A stretch of 64,000 bases of DNA from Clostridiales bacterium (GTDB lineage: Bacteria > Bacillota > Clostridia > Oscillospirales > Acutalibacteraceae), in contig JAAYPE010000103.1 in assembly GCA_012519975.1 (NCBI GenBank), positions 1 through 64,000 of the forward strand, given 5' to 3'. This document shows, piece by piece, positions 60,397 to 64,000 of this stretch (positions within the stretch are counted from its first letter, which is position 1; every line of letters starts with the position of its first letter). The translations under genes and the position numbers were made by a program. The notes below the pieces were generated by a model, which was not told the origin of the DNA, ran no database searches, and was given only the letters and a program-made list of their open reading frames with translations.

Positions 60397-61221
60397 TTAA
60401 GCACCACCTAATTTTATTTTTGAATTTTGTTTTTCATCATTTATATTTTCATCGCTTCTACCTTTTGAGAAAAGCAGTTTGAAAATAACCTTGTTACCTA
60501 CCTTCATACCATAACCTATTAGTGCCATAACCATAAAGATTGGCCTAAAAGCTATTACTGTGTGAAGGTCGCCTTTGCTTTTTTTTGCAAGAAAATCAGG
60601 GGCAATATCAACATCATATTCCCTTACTTTCATATTAGTACAGATTGTCCCAAGTGCTGGAAAAACCGCGGCACAAGTCTTTCCATAATTTATTGCAGTA
60701 TCTGCCGCATCATCACCCGCTACAGTTAAGTCAACAAACAGTTCTTTGATTACGATGTGCTTTAAAATTTTGCTGACCATTACTTTTGTTTTTAAGGCAA
60801 CATATTGTATTATTTCAATTATTCCCTCAAATCCACCAAGCCTAGAGAACAAGGATTTTAACTTTGCAAAAGCACCCTCAAAATCAAATGCTTTAATTTT
60901 TGCCCATATCTCATCAATATCCGCTTTTTCCTTTGGCTCATCTTCTGCTTGCTCAGCTTTTTTCGCCTTAATTTTGTCTATTTTCTTTATTACAAAGCTA
61001 AACTTTTTCTTGTAATACTCGATTTTTTCGGGAGCAAACATTTCTGGATACACTTTAAACCCAAAAACGCCCCATTTAAATCTTACTTTTGTTCCGCTTT
61101 TTCCAAAATCAAACCCAAGAGTAACTTTAACTGATAAAAGCAAAGAAGTAATAACAAGTAGTAAAAGCTGAATTGCAAGTAGTATCAAAATAATCCAGCC
61201 AATTATTTTAAGTACAATCAA
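60397..61221 (-). CDS. DUF2953 membrane protein
   Basis: 274 residues with one N-terminal membrane segment (about 5-30), then a soluble domain starting KVTLGFDFGKSGTKVRFKWGVFGFKVYPE. This matches DUF2953 proteins, which are usually next to ytfJ and are thought to act in sporulation; the biochemical role is unknown. A charged Lys/Glu stretch occupies residues 75-105. TTG start with GGAGGTG 7 nt upstream. Confidence 0.82.
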   Translation of the reverse strand: MIVLKIIGWIILILLAIQLLLLVITSLLLSVKVTLGFDFGKSGTKVRFKWGVFGFKVYPEMFAPEKIEYYKKKFSFVIKKIDKIKAKKAEQAEDEPKEKADIDEIWAKIKAFDFEGAFAKLKSLFSRLGGFEGIIEIIQYVALKTKVMVSKILKHIVIKELFVDLTVAGDDAADTAINYGKTCAAVFPALGTICTNMKVREYDVDIAPDFLAKKSKGDLHTVIAFRPIFMVMALIGYGMKVGNKVIFKLLFSKGRSDENINDEKQNSKIKLGGA

Positions 61222-61267
61222 TAATCAACACCTCCTCCTGCTTTAATAAAATTCAAAACTATAACTG

Positions 61268-61846
61268 TCAAGCACCACGCTCAACATTTTCATCATTTTC
61301 CTCGGTTGACTCACTTTCCATCTCTACAAGATTTTCGCACTGTGGTACGGGTGGAAGCTCATCAAGAGAAGATATACAAAAACACCTTAAAAACTCGGGT
61401 GTAGTGCCATAAATTAGTGGTCTGCCGGGCAAATCTAATCTGCCTTTTTCCTCTACAAGACCCTTTTGACAAAGAGTTGTCATAACGCCTGAGCAATCAA
61501 CACCTCTAACTTGCTCTACAAAAGATTTTGTCACAGGTTGATTATACGCTACTACAGCCAAAACTTCAAATGCCGCTTGTGATAATGGGGCATTTCGTTT
61601 TAAATCTAAAACATCTCTAATTTGTTGTGCAAACTCTGTTCTAGTGCAAAGCTGATATTTATCTTGCATTTTCACAAGGCAAAGTCCGCTTTGTCTATCA
61701 TTTAGCTGAGTTTCTAAATTTTGCAAAACCTCTTGAGTTTGCTCTATATTTAGTCCCGTTGCTTGTGCAAGTCTTTTTATATTTATTGGCTCTCCTGCAG
61801 CAAAAAGTATTGCTTCAATTTCTGCCTGATGGTTACTTGCGTTCAA
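61268..61846 (-). CDS. scpB: Segregation and condensation protein B
   Basis: Winged-helix kleisin-associated subunit of the SMC-ScpAB condensin complex. IEAILFAAGEPINIKRLAQ, ALEVLAVVAYNQPVTK-like AFEVLAVVAYNQPVTKSFVEQVRG and YGTTPEFL are the family motifs. About 192 residues with an acidic tail. The TTG at 61846 has AAGGAG 9 nt upstream and overlaps the scpA stop by 14 nt. Confidence 0.94.
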   Translation of the reverse strand: MNASNHQAEIEAILFAAGEPINIKRLAQATGLNIEQTQEVLQNLETQLNDRQSGLCLVKMQDKYQLCTRTEFAQQIRDVLDLKRNAPLSQAAFEVLAVVAYNQPVTKSFVEQVRGVDCSGVMTTLCQKGLVEEKGRLDLPGRPLIYGTTPEFLRCFCISSLDELPPVPQCENLVEMESESTEENDENVERGA

Positions 61847-62558
61847 GTCTTTCAGCTCCTTTGGATAATTCAATAAACAATTCTTCACCTTCACCAAAAA
61901 CCGTAACCCGCTGTGCTTTTAACAGCTCTAGTACAGCTAAAAATGTGGCAACCATATCCGAGCGACTCTGGGCACTTTCAAAAAGTGAATTCATACTTTG
62001 GCTGTTATTTTTTATCAAACTGCGTAAAATGAACATTGTTTTTGATGTTACAGAAACGACTTTTTTTGATACTAAGTTTGTAAATGAATCTATAGGCGGT
62101 GGAAGTTTGCGTTGTCCTTTTCCGATTGCAGACAGATATGACACTAAAAGCTCTTGAGTTTCGTGCAAACGATTATATGATGTATCCCATTCGATTTCTA
62201 AAGGTTCTTTTGTAATATAATCAAATCCTTTTGCAATATCTTCAAGCTTTCCCGCCATAATCTGACAATCCCTGTACTCTAAAAGCTCACCTGTAAGCTC
62301 CGTTTTTAAAATGTCTGCCTCTTCGTGAACAGGCAGTAGTGATACCGTTTTTATATAAATAAGTCTTGCTGCCATTTCTAAAAATTCACTCGCAATATCC
62401 ATATTACATTCCTGCATTTGACGAACATAATGAGTGTATTGCTCTACAAGTTCAAAGATCGGTATGTCGTGAATATTTAATTTGTGCTTGCTAATTAGGT
62501 GCAAAAGCAAGTCCAGTGGACCTTCAAAAACCTCTATTTTATACGAAAATTTCCCCAT
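61833..62558 (-). CDS. scpA: Segregation and condensation protein A
   Basis: Kleisin subunit bridging the SMC heads in chromosome condensation. FEGPLDLLLHLISKHKLNIHDIPI and EFLEMAARLIYIKT identify it, with a C-terminal winged helix. 241 residues, normal. It starts 11 nt after the M50 protease gene and overlaps scpB. Confidence 0.94.
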   Translation of the reverse strand: MGKFSYKIEVFEGPLDLLLHLISKHKLNIHDIPIFELVEQYTHYVRQMQECNMDIASEFLEMAARLIYIKTVSLLPVHEEADILKTELTGELLEYRDCQIMAGKLEDIAKGFDYITKEPLEIEWDTSYNRLHETQELLVSYLSAIGKGQRKLPPPIDSFTNLVSKKVVSVTSKTMFILRSLIKNNSQSMNSLFESAQSRSDMVATFLAVLELLKAQRVTVFGEGEELFIELSKGAERLERK

Positions 62559-62568
62559 ATTAATTCCT

Positions 62569-63243
62569 TTAAAAAAGCCTAAACGGCAAGCTTGTTAAAC
62601 TTAGGAGTAGATTTAGCAATGCACTTGAAAGAAATTGTAATGGAATTGTAAGCACGCCAAAAACTAGCAACATCATAATTCCTATTATAATGTATTGCTC
62701 ATATTGTGCAACTTTATAGTAAGTTTTTGGTGGTAAAAAAACGGATAATAGTCTGTAACCATCAAGTGGTGGGATTGGTAAAAGGTTAAACACGGCAAGC
62801 ATTATGTTTATTTGTGCTGCAAAATAAAAGAAGTAAAAAATTGACTTAGAGAGATTGCTCGCAGAAATGTCGCCAAATGTTATTACTGCATTTACAAAAA
62901 TCAACATTATAGTCGCCATAATTATATTTGAAATCGGACCTGCTGCTGCTGTTATTGCAACTCCCTTTTTTCTGTTTTTAAAGTTGCGTTCATTAATTGG
63001 CACGGGATTTGCCCAGCCAAAACCAAACAAGGCAAGCATTATTGCTCCCATTGGGTCAATATGAACTAATGGATTAATCGTAAGTCGCCCTTGAATTTTT
63101 GCAGTGTCATCACCAAGTTTGTGCGCTGCAAATGCGTGAGCAAACTCGTGTATAGGTAAAGTGCAAAATATAACAAAAATAGACGCTGCCAAACTGATTA
63201 AAACCGTTGTCATATTTTGACTGCGCAAAGCAGATAAAAGCAT
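62569..63243 (-). CDS. Site-2 protease family (M50) membrane metalloprotease
   Basis: Polytopic intramembrane-type zinc protease. Zinc motif IHEFAHAFAAHKLGD and the third-ligand motif NLLPIPPLDG are intact, with GPISNI between. About 224 residues from the ATG at 63243, giving the family N-terminus; the frame also opens at 63327 but the extra 28 residues look unlike the family. Often found next to scpAB in Clostridia. The substrate is unknown. Confidence 0.88.
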   Translation of the reverse strand: MLLSALRSQNMTTVLISLAASIFVIFCTLPIHEFAHAFAAHKLGDDTAKIQGRLTINPLVHIDPMGAIMLALFGFGWANPVPINERNFKNRKKGVAITAAAGPISNIIMATIMLIFVNAVITFGDISASNLSKSIFYFFYFAAQINIMLAVFNLLPIPPLDGYRLLSVFLPPKTYYKVAQYEQYIIIGIMMLLVFGVLTIPLQFLSSALLNLLLSLTSLPFRLF

Positions 63244-63379
63244 TAAATTCACACCATTCTCTGCACAAAAAATCATTAAAGTAAAACCACAATATTTTGT
63301 GCAGTCAAATAAGTGGTTACACAACATTTTAAAATTTAAATAGATTTTTATTGTAAAAATAAAAATTCATATCATTAAA

Positions 63380-63408
63380 AGATTACAGTAAAATGAGCAA
63401 ATCGTCAA
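63380..63408 (-). promoter_or_regulatory. Possible promoter of the M50-scpA-scpB transcript
   Basis: TTGACG (63403-63408), 17-nt spacer, TAATCT (63380-63385) on the minus strand. The -10 is poor, so this is tentative. Confidence 0.4.
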
Positions 63409-63437
63409 TATCTAAATAGAAATTAGGGCGTTTTTTT

Positions 63438-64000
63438 CTATTTTCTAGCAATAACAACACGGTTTATTTCATTAAAGTCTTGTTTTGTTTCTATATTAGA
63501 ATAAACCTTTGAAAATATATCACAAACATCTTTTTCTTGTTCGTCACCAATTTCTACTGCAATCATACCTTTTTCGCATAAATACGGCGCCCATTTTTCT
63601 GCTAAAATTTTATAAAAATACAAACCATCATCGCCACCATCAAGAGCCATTATTGGTTCTTTTTGCACTTCTTTTTGCAATTCTTTTATTTCATCAGATT
63701 TTATATATGGAGGGTTTGAAATAATAATATCTGGATTTGGCAAATCGAAAAACTCAAATCCCTTTGTTATATCTGAGTTTATGGCAACTACATTTTGCAA
63801 ACCATATTGTTTTATATTCTTTTCAAGATATTTTATCGCTATTGGTGACTTTTCTATTAAATAAACTTTACAGTTTTTGCATAATTTTGCAATAGAAATT
63901 CCAATGCAACCGCTACCAGAGCATAAGTCAAAAATAATTTTTTCACTCTTTGAATTTTGCAGTTCCTTTTGAACTTCTTTGACTAAAATCTCGGTTTCTT
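63438..64000 (-). CDS. prmC: Release factor glutamine methyltransferase, N-terminus beyond the window
   Basis: Methylates the GGQ glutamine of RF1/RF2. The frame runs unbroken to the right edge: it opens with ETEILVKEVQ (the end of the family PRPETE motif), then the SAM loop DLCSGSGCIGISIA, the catalytic SNPPYI, and LDGGDDGLYFYK. It ends normally at 63438. The N-terminal helical domain is cut off by the window edge; this is truncation by the window and not a broken gene. prfA usually lies upstream. Confidence 0.93.
   Translation of the reverse strand, partial: ETEILVKEVQKELQNSKSEKIIFDLCSGSGCIGISIAKLCKNCKVYLIEKSPIAIKYLEKNIKQYGLQNVVAINSDITKGFEFFDLPNPDIIISNPPYIKSDEIKELQKEVQKEPIMALDGGDDGLYFYKILAEKWAPYLCEKGMIAVEIGDEQEKDVCDIFSKVYSNIETKQDFNEINRVVIARK

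Noticed and set aside
61759..62157. A 132-codon plus-strand frame across scpB/scpA
   Set aside because: Antisense shadow of two conserved genes; no motif and no translation signal.
63438..63800. A short 120-residue methyltransferase as a complete gene
   Set aside because: The frame continues upstream to the window edge with the SAM-binding motif, so it is prmC cut by the window.
1..64000. CRISPR arrays, insertion sequences, prophage or integrative elements
   Set aside because: No regularly spaced direct repeats, transposase or integrase motifs, or base-composition shift were seen in reading both strands.

Overview
The window reads as core chromosome of a low-GC, Gram-positive, endospore-forming member of the Clostridia. 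Evidence is the spore genes (spoIVA, a SPOCS/LysM protein, a 27-residue spoVM, ytfJ), a T-box leader, the yicC-remA-gmk-rpoZ-priA-def-fmt-rsmB-rlmN-prpC-prkC-rsgA cluster, PASTA kinase, GdpP and RNase J, many TTG/GTG starts with strong Shine-Dalgarno sites, and AT-rich intergenic DNA. I see no insertion sequence, prophage, CRISPR array or att site. Most genes are on the minus strand; exceptions are tRNA-Leu, an ftsW/rodA-type gene, a small BofC-C-like gene and rnhA.

Layout. 1-450: two perfectly spaced rRNA promoters and a leader, reading leftwards out of the window, divergent from tRNA-Leu. 600-5.0 kb: alaA-type aminotransferase under a T-box, an unrecognised gene, upp, rpiB, tsaB, tsaE. 5.2-6.3 kb: ftsW/rodA/spoVE-type gene. 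6.4-19.8 kb: a codirectional run, pbp(class A)-pyrC-pyrF-carA-carB-pyrK-pyrD-ruvX-pcrA. 20-21 kb: a small forespore-type gene and four tRNAs (Thr, Asp, Trp, CAT). 21.3-27 kb: lipase, parC, parE. 27-40.7 kb: nucleotidyltransferase/PGM fusion, rnjA, gdpP, rplI, dnaB, tilS, hpt, ftsH, LiaF-like. 40.8-45.6 kb: rnhA, spoIVA, SPOCS/LysM gene, spoVM, rsgA. 45.6-57.6 kb: the yicC-to-prkC cluster. 57.7-64 kb: small GNAT-like gene, rluB, dacF, ytfJ, DUF2953, scpB, scpA, M50 protease and the cut-off prmC.

The most striking observation is the carAB pair in the pyr run. Both frames are full length and the fold-defining segments are well conserved, yet the catalytic residues are missing. CarA has lost all three residues of its glutaminase triad (Cys to Gly, His to Ile, Glu to Lys). 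CarB has lost metal-ligand and nucleotide-loop residues in both ATP-grasp halves, while its C-terminal allosteric (MGS-like) domain is kept. Every neighbouring pyr enzyme has intact active-site motifs. The pair looks like a pseudoenzyme, possibly a regulator or scaffold of pyrimidine synthesis, or a complex with a changed reaction.

Other points of interest are the tiny spoVM gene next to rsgA, a T-box on an alanine-type aminotransferase, a terminator-like hairpin that buries the dacF ribosome-binding site, an FtsH with a roughly 280-residue acidic tail, and a sugar nucleotidyltransferase fused to a degenerate phosphoglucomutase. Gene starts given here were often moved downstream of the longest frame to the codon preceded by a good ribosome-binding site.
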